64,000 nt of DNA from PALSA-278 sp963760285. Its GTDB lineage: Bacteria; Acidobacteriota; Terriglobia; Acidiferrales; UBA7541. Of this stretch, positions 6,938-15,303 are shown in pieces. How positions within the stretch are numbered: position 1 is the first letter of the stretch; every line of letters begins with the position of its first letter. The notes beneath the pieces were generated by a model. That model searched no databases and was not told the origin of the DNA. It saw nothing but the letters and a program-made list of their open reading frames with translations. Both the position numbers and the translations under genes were made by a program. The DNA is taken from assembly GCA_963760285.1 (NCBI GenBank), contig CAVXCI010000004.1, forward strand, positions 222,133 through 286,132, read 5' to 3'.

Positions 6938-9103
6938 TTATTTTGAAAAATCGAAAGCGCCAAACAGGTCGCTAAGCGCCGGCCCGTTGACGGGAACGTA
7001 GGGGTTGTCCGGTTTTGTGACCGGGTTGGGGAAATTGTCGCGGCTGCGGAAGCTAATGGTGCCGATATTCCAGTTCCTCTCGATGAATTTGTCGATGGAA
7101 ACGTGATCGGCATAGTCGTGTGTGATATGACCACCGGCCGAATACTTGGAAACCACCAGTAGCGGGATGCGCGTGCCGTCACCGAAAAAGTCCAGCGGCT
7201 GCACGTAGCCGGAGTCATAGTAGCCGCCGCCTTCATCGAAGGTGATGAAGATCGCGGTATCTTCCCAATACGGGGAATTCTGGACCATGTCGATGATTTT
7301 CTTCACGTACAACTCGAATACGTTGAGCTTCGAGGATGCGGGATGGCCATCGCTATAACCGCTGGGTTTGGTTATCGATACCGCCGGTAAGGTTCCATCC
7401 GCGATATCCGAGTACAGGTCAGTCACATCTTTCATATGGGCTGCAACTTGATCCGGGTGCGACATGATGGATGTGTCGTATTGGAATGGGTTGCAGATGT
7501 TGCAATATTCATCGGCATTCGGCCCATTGACTCCATAATTCAACTGGTATGGATCGGGGACGTAGTTGTTCCACTGATCGCCATAGTACTTCCAGGAAAT
7601 ACCGTTAGCGTTGAGATCGTCGCCGATACTGGGCGTCGATGACGGAGGAATTGTAAACGGTGTGTTGTACGGATTCTGGTCAAGATAGGCATTCTTACCG
7701 TTGCCGAACCAGCCGGGGTTATAATTGTTCAGCAGGTAGTAGTGGCCAGGTTCACAATGCGGATCGACGCCGATGGACTTCAGATAGCTGACGACCGGCC
7801 TCACGCCGGGCTGTGTGGGATCTGAGCAATTGCTGTATGATCCGCCGCCGTAAACGGGGGAACCGTATCCACCGCCGCCATAGCCGTCTTCGCTATACCA
7901 GTTGTTGGTGCCAAACGCGGGATTTGGGTCTTCAACTTCAAAGACCACACCCTCATCCGGGTTTTGCTTCCCTTGATAAGGCTTGGTGAATACCTCTTTG
8001 TTGTTCGGCGGTTCGGCCGGATTGCCCAAGCGGTTGCTGAACCAGATTGCATCGCCATGGCCGAACATAATGTGATTGGGGCCCGTGCCTCCAATGAAGG
8101 ATTGGTGGAAGTTGTCGCTGAGGGTGTACTGATCGGCGAGGCTCTTGAGGTAAGGAGCGTCGCCTGTCTGCACGTTGTAAAAGCCGAGGGAAGTCGCTCC
8201 TTCCCCGGTGGTTTGGGCATCAGGAATATTGGGCAGGTAATTATAAGTGAAGCAGGGAAGCTGGCCGCCGTCGGAAGAACAGAGCGGCGGCTGCGTGGTG
8301 CCGTTGGTGCCCGCACCGACAGTCACTTCCACATAGGAAAACAGCTGTCCGTTGCAGCCTGACGGATTGTCGCCGTTCGCGTGGGACTTGTCGCAATTCA
8401 ACTGCTGCCACATCTGATAGAAGCGGTGAACCGGGCTCGCCGCATATGCGTTGTAGGGGAACGTGGCGTCGTTGGTGAGCTGAAACGGTCCGGCTGGCAA
8501 CGACGTGTCGTTAGTGATGCGCTCATCGGGCGTGTAGTCCGTTTCTCCCGTTCCGCCGCTGGCCAAAGCAGTACCCTCGCCTGCGGGCAATCCGGGTTCC
8601 GAAACCTCAGCACACTCGGCCGGAGAAAGCTTAGGCAACGATGGGCAAGGTGGGTTGCTGGAAAAATAACCGTACTGGCCAGAGGGACCGCCGACCAGCG
8701 GCGCCGGCAGAATGTTCTTGGGATATTTCACCGTCGGCGGTGTGAGCAGGAAGGTATCAGTATCTTTGGCGAAAAACTGTTGTGCTTTGTTGAACTTCGG
8801 ACCGGGAACTGCATTTTTGTTGGCATCCAGCTTGACAATACCTTCGGAGAGGAGATTCTGGATGCTATCCCCACTCTTCGGTACGTAGGTGGCAAAGACG
8901 TGATCAAAGCTGCGGTTTTCTCCAATGATCACGATGACGTGCTTGATGGGGGTTACGGTCGCATTGTCTGTCTGGTGAGCTGGTTTGGGTTCTGAATTTG
9001 CGTTAGCAAAGGGAGCGACGATTGCGAACTGGAACATAGCAAGAGCTGCCAGTCCAAGTCGCAAGGAATGCAGTACCTTTGATGCTAGAGACGTGGGACT
9101 CAT
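6938..9103 (-). CDS. Exported phosphoesterase (phospholipase C / acid phosphatase AcpA type)
   Basis: 721 residues. The N-terminus is a signal peptide (SLRLGLAALAMFQFAIVAPFA), so the enzyme acts outside the cytoplasm. Directly after it comes IKHVIVIIGENRSFDHVF, the metal- and phosphate-binding signature of the PF04185 phosphoesterase family, which includes phospholipase C and AcpA. Other family features are the GGTGPNHIMFGHGD and FITFDEGGGYYDSG segments, and the C-terminal DHVSIDKFIERNW. Family members cleave phosphate mono- or diesters such as phosphatidylcholine; the substrate here is unknown. The frame is intact. A perfect hairpin follows the stop, and a multicopper oxidase gene lies 71 bases upstream on the same strand, so the two may be co-transcribed. 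Confidence 0.88.
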   Translation of the reverse strand: MSPTSLASKVLHSLRLGLAALAMFQFAIVAPFANANSEPKPAHQTDNATVTPIKHVIVIIGENRSFDHVFATYVPKSGDSIQNLLSEGIVKLDANKNAVPGPKFNKAQQFFAKDTDTFLLTPPTVKYPKNILPAPLVGGPSGQYGYFSSNPPCPSLPKLSPAECAEVSEPGLPAGEGTALASGGTGETDYTPDERITNDTSLPAGPFQLTNDATFPYNAYAASPVHRFYQMWQQLNCDKSHANGDNPSGCNGQLFSYVEVTVGAGTNGTTQPPLCSSDGGQLPCFTYNYLPNIPDAQTTGEGATSLGFYNVQTGDAPYLKSLADQYTLSDNFHQSFIGGTGPNHIMFGHGDAIWFSNRLGNPAEPPNNKEVFTKPYQGKQNPDEGVVFEVEDPNPAFGTNNWYSEDGYGGGGYGSPVYGGGSYSNCSDPTQPGVRPVVSYLKSIGVDPHCEPGHYYLLNNYNPGWFGNGKNAYLDQNPYNTPFTIPPSSTPSIGDDLNANGISWKYYGDQWNNYVPDPYQLNYGVNGPNADEYCNICNPFQYDTSIMSHPDQVAAHMKDVTDLYSDIADGTLPAVSITKPSGYSDGHPASSKLNVFELYVKKIIDMVQNSPYWEDTAIFITFDEGGGYYDSGYVQPLDFFGDGTRIPLLVVSKYSAGGHITHDYADHVSIDKFIERNWNIGTISFRSRDNFPNPVTKPDNPYVPVNGPALSDLFGAFDFSK

Positions 9104-9174
9104 TTTTTCTCCTTCTCCTTTAGTGCGAGTTACTGGTTGGTTTGTTCGGACAAACTCGTCTTCGAGCTCACTGC

Positions 9175-10884
9175 TCAGGGCTCTACGCTAATCAGCCCCA
9201 TCATTCCTCCGTCTTCGTGCTCAAGGAGGTGGCAATGGTAAACAAATTCGCCAATCGTGTTGGGATCACGAAAATCCATCCGGAGTCTGACGCTGGGATA
9301 TTCAAGAGCTTTGCCGTTGTAGTATGGGACATTGACGGTATCGCGAAGGAACGGCTCGTTCACAGGCCTGCCGCCATAATCAAGCAGCATGAAATGCAAC
9401 TGATGAATATGGAACGCGTGAAGTTCGCTTGAGCGGTTTTCGATGATCCAGTCCTCCACGGTTCCCTGCTTCACAACGATGTTCGGAACAACTGACTTGG
9501 GATCGAACATCGCCGGGGTTTGGCCATCGACTGTTATGTAAAACTCCGTCGCGCTGTTGGGATTGTTCGGCTCAAGAAGCTTTTCGGAAAAATAAAGCTT
9601 TCGCGTGCGCACTGGAGCGACGCTTCCCAGCCACGGTACTGAAGAGGGCGGAAGCGGTTCGGCCGAGGCTGGAAGTTCTGAAGATGGCTCCGGCGCATCT
9701 TCCGAAGCAACGACTGTGGCCAGCGCGCGGTTGGGATCGTTCTCGCCGCCCGGTCCAGTATCCACAGCTCTCGTGACCAGCAGTCCCGATTCACCTGTAG
9801 GCGGTCCCTGGGCAACGAATTCCACTCTCGCTCCCGGTGGCACACCGAGATGGGTTTGCCAATCGACGAAGTCTCGCGGCAGCCCGGCCGTATTGAGAGG
9901 CACGCCATCCAGTGCCACAAGGCCAAGTAACTGGGGTTTGTGACCGAACAGACATTCCAGATCGAGGTAAGTAATTCCCGATGCATTCACCACACGCCAG
10001 AGCTGCTTCTCGTCCGGCTTCATTTCTATTCGAACTGGCGGATAGTCCGGATAGGGCACGGGCACAAAGTTGACCGAGAGATCCTTCGCCGGTTTGCCGA
10101 ATCCCGTGCCGGTATTGGCGGCGTCTCCATCGCGGTCGAACAACATCTTCGGAACAACCGGCTCCGATTTCGAAGGCGGTGCATTCGGATTCAGCAGGTC
10201 CTGATCGCGAATGACCAGCACTCTCTCCGGCAATCCTGCAACAGCCGTGTCAGCCCTCTGAATTCCCTCGACGATGAGGGCCCCCGACGCCCCGCCAAGC
10301 ACTTGCTCCTTCGTAAAGCCATGAATATGCGGGTGGTACCAATACAATCCGGGAGGCTCGTTTTCAGGGATGCGGAATCGGTACTCGAATGGCGGGTCGT
10401 TGGGCTGGATTGACGTGTGCAGGACATCGTCTTGATGGCAGACGGGGGGAATAGTCAAACCATGAAAATGAAGGTTAGTCGAATCGCGTGCCATCAAGCC
10501 ACCGGTGCATGAATGGGCTTCTTTCCCGGCATTCTTATTCATGTGGTGGTCAGCAGCCGTCAGGGAGCTGGAGCCGAAATCCCTCAGATCATTTTTCAGC
10601 GTCAAGATGACGAGATCGCCGGGATTCGCTCGAAGCGTGGGTGACTCTTTGCCGCTGTCATCGACGAAGCAGTACCGAATGGACCCGTCTTTCTCCTTTG
10701 CATTGTGGGCGGTTAATTCGACCTTCAGAACGCCATTGTGGCTGCGCAAGTCTTCCGGCTCAGTGACTGCGCTACCGGGCAACGGGCGCAGGCAAAAGTC
10801 AGGCGCAACCCCTGCAAACAGAGTCCCATGCCACGGAAAAAACCACACACAGAAGAACGCAAACTGGTGAAGGTACCTGGACAC
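9175..10884 (-). CDS. Exported multicopper oxidase
   Basis: About 569 residues. I prefer the GTG at 10884, which has GGAG eight bases upstream, over a TTG start 36 bases earlier. A hydrophobic leader (QFAFFCVWFFPWHGTLFAG) suggests export. All four copper-binding clusters are visible: LHFHG, WYHPHIHG, HAFHIHQLHF and the C-terminal HCHLLEHEDGGM. The Cys and flanking His supply the type 1 and type 3 coppers. This marks a working laccase or cuproxidase-like enzyme that oxidises a substrate and reduces oxygen to water. The axial position after the last His is Met (DGGMM). The natural substrate (metal, phenol or other) cannot be read from the sequence. Confidence 0.88.
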   Translation of the reverse strand: MSRYLHQFAFFCVWFFPWHGTLFAGVAPDFCLRPLPGSAVTEPEDLRSHNGVLKVELTAHNAKEKDGSIRYCFVDDSGKESPTLRANPGDLVILTLKNDLRDFGSSSLTAADHHMNKNAGKEAHSCTGGLMARDSTNLHFHGLTIPPVCHQDDVLHTSIQPNDPPFEYRFRIPENEPPGLYWYHPHIHGFTKEQVLGGASGALIVEGIQRADTAVAGLPERVLVIRDQDLLNPNAPPSKSEPVVPKMLFDRDGDAANTGTGFGKPAKDLSVNFVPVPYPDYPPVRIEMKPDEKQLWRVVNASGITYLDLECLFGHKPQLLGLVALDGVPLNTAGLPRDFVDWQTHLGVPPGARVEFVAQGPPTGESGLLVTRAVDTGPGGENDPNRALATVVASEDAPEPSSELPASAEPLPPSSVPWLGSVAPVRTRKLYFSEKLLEPNNPNSATEFYITVDGQTPAMFDPKSVVPNIVVKQGTVEDWIIENRSSELHAFHIHQLHFMLLDYGGRPVNEPFLRDTVNVPYYNGKALEYPSVRLRMDFRDPNTIGEFVYHCHLLEHEDGGMMGLISVEP

Positions 10885-10920
10885 TTGCTGGTCTCCGAGT
10901 TTCGGGCAAAAATTGAACAA

Positions 10921-11187
10921 CCCTGGGCTTTCAACACCTTGCCACCAGCCAGATCGCCAAGGGTTTTATTTCCCGCTGCTTTCAGAACCCCATATCGAAA
11001 CCTCATGAACCTGTTTAGCGGTGCTTTCTGTCGAGCAGGTAGCGCTTCAATGAATTCTCGGTTAACAAAATCTCGCAGTGACTTTTGGGCGGCTATGGGC
11101 AAATTGAGCCACTCGAAGTGTTAGTTTCCGGCAGAATTTGAACCTCAGGGGACTTTGCCATGAAGAGGAGCGCTTTTCGGTGAACCG
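10921..11187. other. Intergenic region upstream of the multicopper oxidase, bordering an IS3 remnant
   Basis: Open frames exist on both strands here but none has a family-like sequence or a good ribosome site. The right border is the break point of the truncated IS3 copy. It may hold eroded gene remnants; nothing can be named. Confidence 0.3.
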
Positions 11188-11484
11188 GGCCGTTGTATAT
11201 CGAACCGGGCAGTCCGTGGGAGAACGGCTACTGCGAGAGTTTCAATGGGAAGCTGCGGGATGAGTGCTTAAACGGAGAAATCTTTTACTCGTTGAAGGAG
11301 GCGCAGATCGTGATCGAGCGGTGGCGGGTGGAGTACAACACGGAGCGGCCGCACAGTGCGCTGGGCTACAGGCCGCCGGCGCCGGCGGCCTGTAGCCCCC
11401 TGGTTCCGCCTAATCCGATTTCGCAGTCTGGAACTGTGATGTAAACTCTCTCACAGCGCTTGGTACAAAAAATGCATCACCTCA
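11188..11484 (+). mobile_element. Truncated IS3-family copy (3' third only)
   Basis: It matches the complete copy at 13111-14360 but in the opposite orientation. It starts abruptly at GGGCCGTTGTATATCGAACC, inside the transposase gene. It encodes the last 80 or so residues of the OrfB-type transposase (PGSPWENGYCESFNGKLRDE to PISQSGTVM), with the third catalytic residue Glu in GYCESFNG. The right end (CTCTCTCACAGCGCTTGGTACA followed by AAAAATGCATCACCTCA) is identical to that of the complete copy. The 5' part with the other two catalytic Asp residues is gone. Confidence 0.85.
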
Positions 11485-11486
11485 GC

Positions 11487-11578
11487 AACGCAAAGACCCC
11501 GGCTACGCTCGCATCACGGTCGAGAATGCTGCCAAATTCGTGGCGCAGAATTACGGGAAGAGCCGCAGCAGGGTTTAA
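11487..11578 (+). pseudogene. 3' fragment of an unidentified gene abutting the IS remnant
   Basis: Directly after the insertion-sequence end a sensible frame reads QRKDPGYARITVENAAKFVA and ends NYGKSRSRV, then TAA. There is no start for it outside the IS end. It looks like the C-terminus of a gene whose 5' part was removed by IS-related rearrangement. I do not recognise the family. Confidence 0.35.
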
Positions 11579-11624
11579 GAATCCATTAGGCTCGCCATTG
11601 CGGAATAACATGTAAAATGGCCGT

Positions 11625-12227
11625 ATGGACCTCGACATCAAGGCGCTGATTATGCCGCCGGGCCATTTCGTTATGGGCCCGGACGAAAGATTTCAGGTAA
11701 CCGGAAAAAGCGAAGGCCAGAAGCTTCACATATTCAAAGACTCTAAAACCGCCGAGAAGGTATTCTCAGCGTACGCACGATGCCACGAGAATGCGGTGGC
11801 CCTTTTAGATGAGGCCGAAATCCTTCAGAAAGCACGTAAATACGCCCGTGCCTTTGCGCTCGCGATATTCGCCTGGGAGGAGCTTGGCAAATCACAAATT
11901 GCCGCCGACTATTACGGCGGAATTCTGACTGATTTGGAATATAAATCCGCGTTCAAGGATCATCGACGCAAAACTGCATACCTCAACCGTGCCGGTGCCA
12001 TTGATGGTTCGCAATCCTTAACTGTCGCGTTCAATCCAACCATCGGTCATCGACTGGAGGATGCGAAGCAAGCCGCACTGTATGCCTCAGCCGACAATGA
12101 TCCTAGCGAAGAAATTACCGAGCAGAATGCGCAGGAAGCTATTAAGCGGGTGAAGGGACATCTGGAATACATCCGATTTGCCGAAGCATTAAATGGGCGT
12201 ATCGGCTCCTCTGGTCTCTTCAAATAG
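11625..12227 (+). CDS. AbiV-like HEPN-domain abortive-infection protein
   Basis: 200 residues, all helical in character. The pattern CHENAVALLDEAEIL...ARAFALAIFAWEELGKS is the signature of AbiV-family proteins, a HEPN subclass first known from lactococcal phage resistance. The likely catalytic Arg/His region is FKDHRRKTAY. HEPN proteins commonly act as RNases, and AbiV blocks phage protein synthesis in Lactococcus. It sits in a small mobile island with a toxin-antitoxin pair and an integrase, which supports a defence role. It is convergent with the PIN-toxin gene (9-base gap). No obvious partner gene or ribosome site is seen upstream. Function is inferred from family likeness. Confidence 0.75.
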   Translation: MDLDIKALIMPPGHFVMGPDERFQVTGKSEGQKLHIFKDSKTAEKVFSAYARCHENAVALLDEAEILQKARKYARAFALAIFAWEELGKSQIAADYYGGILTDLEYKSAFKDHRRKTAYLNRAGAIDGSQSLTVAFNPTIGHRLEDAKQAALYASADNDPSEEITEQNAQEAIKRVKGHLEYIRFAEALNGRIGSSGLFK

Positions 12228-12236
12228 GCCGTCAAA

Positions 12237-12662
12237 TCACCGCCCCCTTGTGCCGGATGCTCTCATGATGCCGAGAAAATCCGCAACCTTAATGATCGGA
12301 ATATCCCTGAATTTTTTCAGCTCCAGCAGGTGCTTGTCGCCAGTCACGATGTAATCTGACCGAGCTGCTGATGCGCATTCCAGAATCCGGTCATCGTCGG
12401 GATCGTCCCGCACCACGTAGAGCCTTTCGGTGGGCTTGACCTTGCGCGCAAATCGCTCAATCAGCATTCTCGCTTCGGCAATATCACGTTCCGGCCAGTC
12501 GAACTTTCGCCCGAGTACATCCGCGATCTCATCAAGGATGTCATCGGAAACCGCCAGTCGGATTATGCCCCCGCGCCCTTGTGCCAGAAACTTGGATGGA
12601 TTGCCGTCTGGGAAGTTAAGGGCGGATATGTAGATATTGGTGTCCGCCGTGACACTCAGCAC
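12237..12662 (-). CDS. PIN-domain toxin of a type II toxin-antitoxin pair
   Basis: 141 residues starting with GTG directly after the TAA of the upstream antitoxin gene, so translation is probably coupled. PIN-domain acidic residues are seen in VTADTNIYISAL (first Asp), DDILDEIADVL (Glu), RDDPDDDRILECA (central Asp residues) and YIVTGDKHLLEL (last Asp). These residues bind Mg2+ in the RNase active site. The length and the DDPDDDRILECA / GDKHLL pattern fit the PIN-family toxin group (PF13470) rather than classical VapC. The toxin is expected to cleave RNA when the antitoxin is lost. It stabilises or protects the mobile island. Confidence 0.85.
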   Translation of the reverse strand: MLSVTADTNIYISALNFPDGNPSKFLAQGRGGIIRLAVSDDILDEIADVLGRKFDWPERDIAEARMLIERFARKVKPTERLYVVRDDPDDDRILECASAARSDYIVTGDKHLLELKKFRDIPIIKVADFLGIMRASGTRGR

Positions 12663-12917
12663 TTAGCGCCTGCGGGATTGGTTTTCGAGGCGCGTTTCTT
12701 CGACAAGGCGAGGCACGTCGGCGTCGCAAAGGCCCTTCGATGCAGCTCGCTGTTCCCCGGCAGTCACAAGCCGCTGCCATTTACGATCATCGAGATAGCG
12801 CTGCACGGCGTCGGACACGACGTCCAGCACCGTCCGTTGCTCCGCGCGTGCCATTTCTTCCACGTCCGCCTGAAGAGGCGCCGGGAGCATCAGGCTCGGT
12901 GTTTCTCTGATGGCCAT
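12663..12917 (-). CDS. Ribbon-helix-helix-type antitoxin partner of the PIN toxin
   Basis: 84 residues. The N-terminal part (SLMLPAPLQADVEEMARAEQ) has the strand-helix pattern of a ribbon-helix-helix DNA-binding domain. The C-terminal part (LCDADVPRLVEETRLENQSR) is charged and probably wraps the toxin. Its stop codon touches the start of the PIN toxin, the usual antitoxin-first operon order. Such antitoxins repress their own promoter; no operator was identified with confidence. Confidence 0.75.
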   Translation of the reverse strand: MAIRETPSLMLPAPLQADVEEMARAEQRTVLDVVSDAVQRYLDDRKWQRLVTAGEQRAASKGLCDADVPRLVEETRLENQSRRR

Positions 12918-12987
12918 AACTTTATTATCCCACTTTCCGGCACCGTATCACACCCTTAATGGATGTCAACAGTCGTTAAGAACTCTC

Positions 12988-13015
12988 TTGACGGTTGTGC
13001 CGCCGGCCGTATACT
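12988..13015 (+). promoter_or_regulatory. Strong sigma-70-type promoter
   Basis: TTGACG (12988-12993) and TATACT (13010-13015) are separated by 16 bases. An imperfect inverted repeat, GTCAA (from 12965) and TTGAC (12988-12992), brackets the region just upstream and could be an operator. The promoter drives the small gene that is interrupted at 13110. Confidence 0.7.
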
Positions 13016-13051
13016 CGGCTGGCTTGCAACCCGAAACAATGGAGGAATTAA

Positions 13052-13110
13052 ATGGCACAAGCAGCACAAGCACAGCAAAAAGAAGGCGATAAATCATTCG
13101 CCAACCGACC
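13052..13110 (+). pseudogene. 5' fragment of a gene interrupted by the IS3 element
   Basis: An ATG with GGAGG eight bases upstream and the promoter above opens a frame MAQAAQAQQKEGDKSFANRP that runs into the insertion sequence. Read through into the IS, it would stop after 11 more codons. If the element is removed from 13111 to 14360, the frame continues without a stop into the DnaB-like fragment on the other side (PEAGIAHWKMRRDEF). The fused product would still lack a Walker A motif, so either part of the host gene was deleted or the in-frame join is chance. Confidence 0.5.
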
Positions 13111-13150
13111 TGAGGTGATGCATTTTTTGTACCAAGCGCTGTGAGAGAGT

Positions 13151-13993
13151 TTACATCACAATTCCAGACTGCGAAATCGGGTTAGGCGGAACCAGGGGGC
13201 TATAGGCCGCCGGCGCCGGCGGCCTATAGCCGAGCGCACTGTGCGGCCGCTCCGTGTTGTACTCCACCCGCCACCGCTCGATCACGATCTGCGCCTCCTT
13301 CAACGAGTAAAAGATTTCTCCGTTTAAGCATTCATCCCGCAGCTTCCCATTGAAACTCTCGCAGTAGCCGTTCTCCCACGGACTGCCCGGCTCAATATAC
13401 AGTGGCCCTGTCCCCAAGCTCGCCAGCCAGCTCCTCAGGGCCTTGGCTACGAACTCCGGACCGTTGTCCGAACGAATATGTTCCGGGATTCCCCTCCACA
13501 ACATCACCTCCGCCAGCGTTTCGATCACCTCATAGCTCCCCAGCCGCCGCGCCACGCGAATCGCCAGACACTCCCGCGTGTATTCATCCAGCATCGTCAG
13601 CAGCCGCAGCAGGCGTCCATCGTGCGTCATGGCGCTCACGAAGTCGTAGCTCCACACCTGGTTCGCCCGTTCCGGCCGCAGTCGCACGCAGGAACCGTCG
13701 TTCAACCATAACCGCCTTCTCGGCCTTTGTTTCTGCGGCACTTTCAACCCTTCCCGCCGCCAGATCCGCTGCACCCGATCCTTGCCTACTTCCCAGCCCG
13801 CCTCACGCAGCTTTACGGTGATCCGCCGGTAGCCGTAGCGTCCGTAGTCGCTGGCCAGCCAGATGATCGCTCGCGTCAGCGCATCTTCATCGGTCCGCAC
13901 CAGCGGATCGTAGCGTTGTGTCCCTCGCCCCTGCCCCAGCAGCCGGCAAGCATGCCGTTCGCTCACTTCGTACTTGGCGCGCACCTGCTCCAC
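13151..13993 (-). CDS. IS3-family transposase OrfB (DDE catalytic subunit)
   Basis: 280 residues from the first ATG; the natural product may start further upstream by programmed frameshifting from OrfA. An N-terminal helix-turn-helix (HTH_21-type) part is followed by the catalytic core. The DDE residues lie in VWSYDFVSAM, IRSDNGPEFVA and GYCESFNGKLRDECLN. The tail YNTERPHSALGYRPPAPAA is typical of the family and recurs in two other places in the window. The frame is intact, so this copy may be active. Confidence 0.9.
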   Translation of the reverse strand: MEQVRAKYEVSERHACRLLGQGRGTQRYDPLVRTDEDALTRAIIWLASDYGRYGYRRITVKLREAGWEVGKDRVQRIWRREGLKVPQKQRPRRRLWLNDGSCVRLRPERANQVWSYDFVSAMTHDGRLLRLLTMLDEYTRECLAIRVARRLGSYEVIETLAEVMLWRGIPEHIRSDNGPEFVAKALRSWLASLGTGPLYIEPGSPWENGYCESFNGKLRDECLNGEIFYSLKEAQIVIERWRVEYNTERPHSALGYRPPAPAAYSPLVPPNPISQSGIVM

Positions 13994-14016
13994 CGCACAA
14001 CGGCGCCGCTCAGGGC

Positions 14017-14295
14017 TTAGAAGTTTCCCTCCGCCACATCCTTCAGAATCTGCTTCTCCAGCGACAGCTCCGCCACCAACCGTTTCAGCTTGGTGTTTTC
14101 CCTCTCCAGGTCCTTCAGCCGTTTGGCCTGGTCCAGCTTCAGGCCGCCATACTCTTTCCGCCAGCGGTAATAAGTCTGTACCGTGATCTCCGCTTCTCTG
14201 CAGGCTTGCGGCGTAGTCTTTCCGTTGGCAATGGCCACTTCAATCTGCCGCAGCAGCGCGACGATTTGCTCCGGCTTGTGTCTCCTGTTCGGCAT
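14017..14295 (-). CDS. IS3-family transposase OrfA (DNA-binding subunit)
   Basis: 92 residues from the ATG at 14295 (MPNRRHKPEQIVALLRQIEV). A helix-turn-helix (TTPQACREAEITVQTYYRWR) is followed by a leucine-zipper-like helix (LKDLERENTKLKRLVAELSL). OrfA binds the element ends, and the OrfAB fusion made by ribosomal frameshifting is the active transposase in this family. OrfB lies directly downstream in another frame. Confidence 0.88.
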   Translation of the reverse strand: MPNRRHKPEQIVALLRQIEVAIANGKTTPQACREAEITVQTYYRWRKEYGGLKLDQAKRLKDLERENTKLKRLVAELSLEKQILKDVAEGNF

Positions 14296-14360
14296 ACCAG
14301 CTTCCCTCCAGAGTGAATTTTCTCTCACTCCCGCTGGTACAAACAATGCCAGTCACGTCA

Positions 14361-14968
14361 AGAGGCCGGAATCGCTCACTGGAAAATGCGTCGCGATGAG
14401 TTTATTGGCGCGTCCGAGGTGAAAGCCCTGTCGGCAGCGGCAACGCACGAGTGCGATCACTGCCGCATTCTTGACGGCGAACTTTCGCTTCGGCGCATTC
14501 GTCTCGCGGCACGCCGCATGAAGGCGAAGGCTGGTCTCGACTGCGTGATATTTGATTACGGCGAGTTGATTGACGCCCCTGGCAAAGATGAGTTCGAGCA
14601 GCAGAAGAACCTCGCGCGCGGAGCAAAAGCTCTTGCAATCGAACTTGGTTGCTCTGTGATTTTGGTTTCGCAGCTGCGAAAGCCCGTGAGTGGCGAAGAG
14701 GCCCACGCTCCAGCGGCTATATGGCTCAGGGGCGAAGGCGAAGCACGCGAGCATCGTGATTTATGTGGATCGCAAGTTTGTAAGCGACCTGTCAGCCGAT
14801 GAAACAGCCGCGCGTATCGCCGTGCTGAAAAACCGAGATGGCAGGGTCGGCGTAATGGATGCGACGTTCAACATTCAAACGCTACGGTTCGAGGCACCGT
14901 TGGATCCTGTGCAGGATCGACGCACGTCCTGCAAGAATCTGGAGACGGCGGGAGCGCGAATCAACTGA
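14361..14968 (+). pseudogene. DnaB-like replicative helicase fragment (C-terminal RecA-type part, frameshifted)
   Basis: The frame LSLRRIRLAARRMKAKAGLD then CVIFDYGELID matches the DnaB segment that ends in the Walker B Asp. It continues through RGAKALAIELGCSVILVSQL, the sensor region with the conserved Gln. Near 14725 the frame shifts by one, and the next part (RPTLQRLYGSGAKAKHASIV) continues the helicase pattern. The Walker A motif and the whole N-terminal domain are missing, being cut off by the IS3 element. It is a remnant of a phage or integrative-element replication gene. Confidence 0.65.
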
Positions 14969-15060
14969 TTTCCACGACCAGGGCTTGTGAACCGGCCCGA
15001 ACCCTGGATATAGACCGAATTGTCCGGACCTGTGGAAGGATGCGGCGAACTAGTTGAGCA

Positions 15061-15303
15061 ATGCCAACAACGGTCCAAATCGAAGCACTCAAACCGGCGC
15101 TGCCGATCGCGCCCGCAGACCCAGCATTTTTCAATATTTCTGACCTGGCTGGGCGATGGAGGTGTTCGAGAGCTTCTGTTTATAACAAGCTGCGAGGCCA
15201 AAAAGTGGTAGACTTCGCCGCGCCGGGGCGCCGCGGCCACAAGTTAGTGCCGCGAGACACGGTATACAGAATTGAAAATTCGCACACCAGGGTGATGCGG
15301 TAA
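15061..15303 (+). CDS. Excisionase-like helix-turn-helix protein
   Basis: 80 residues with a central winged-helix or MerR-like segment (ISDLAGRWRCSRASVYNKLR) followed by a basic stretch (APGRRGHKLVPRDTVYR). Small proteins of this type next to a phage integrase act as recombination directionality factors or regulators. Its TAA overlaps the ATG of the integrase (TAATG), so the two are translationally coupled. No further function can be assigned. Confidence 0.6.
   Translation: MPTTVQIEALKPALPIAPADPAFFNISDLAGRWRCSRASVYNKLRGQKVVDFAAPGRRGHKLVPRDTVYRIENSHTRVMR

Larger units (their letters stand above)
13111..14360 (-). mobile_element. Complete IS3-family insertion sequence (about 1.25 kb)
   Basis: The ends carry inverted repeats. 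The core is TGTACCAAGCGCTGTGAGAGA at 13128 and, inverted, TGTACCAGCGGGAGTGAGAGA ending at 14341. Similarity continues outward on both sides (TGAGGTGATGCATT at 13111, and TGACGTGACTGGCATT inverted at 14360). The element therefore probably extends to these points, giving inverted repeats of about 40 bases that begin TG and end CA. It encodes the OrfA and OrfB transposase parts. No 3-4 base target duplication is visible at either boundary choice, which suggests a later rearrangement. The truncated copy 1.6 kb to the left is in inverted orientation. Confidence 0.85.
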
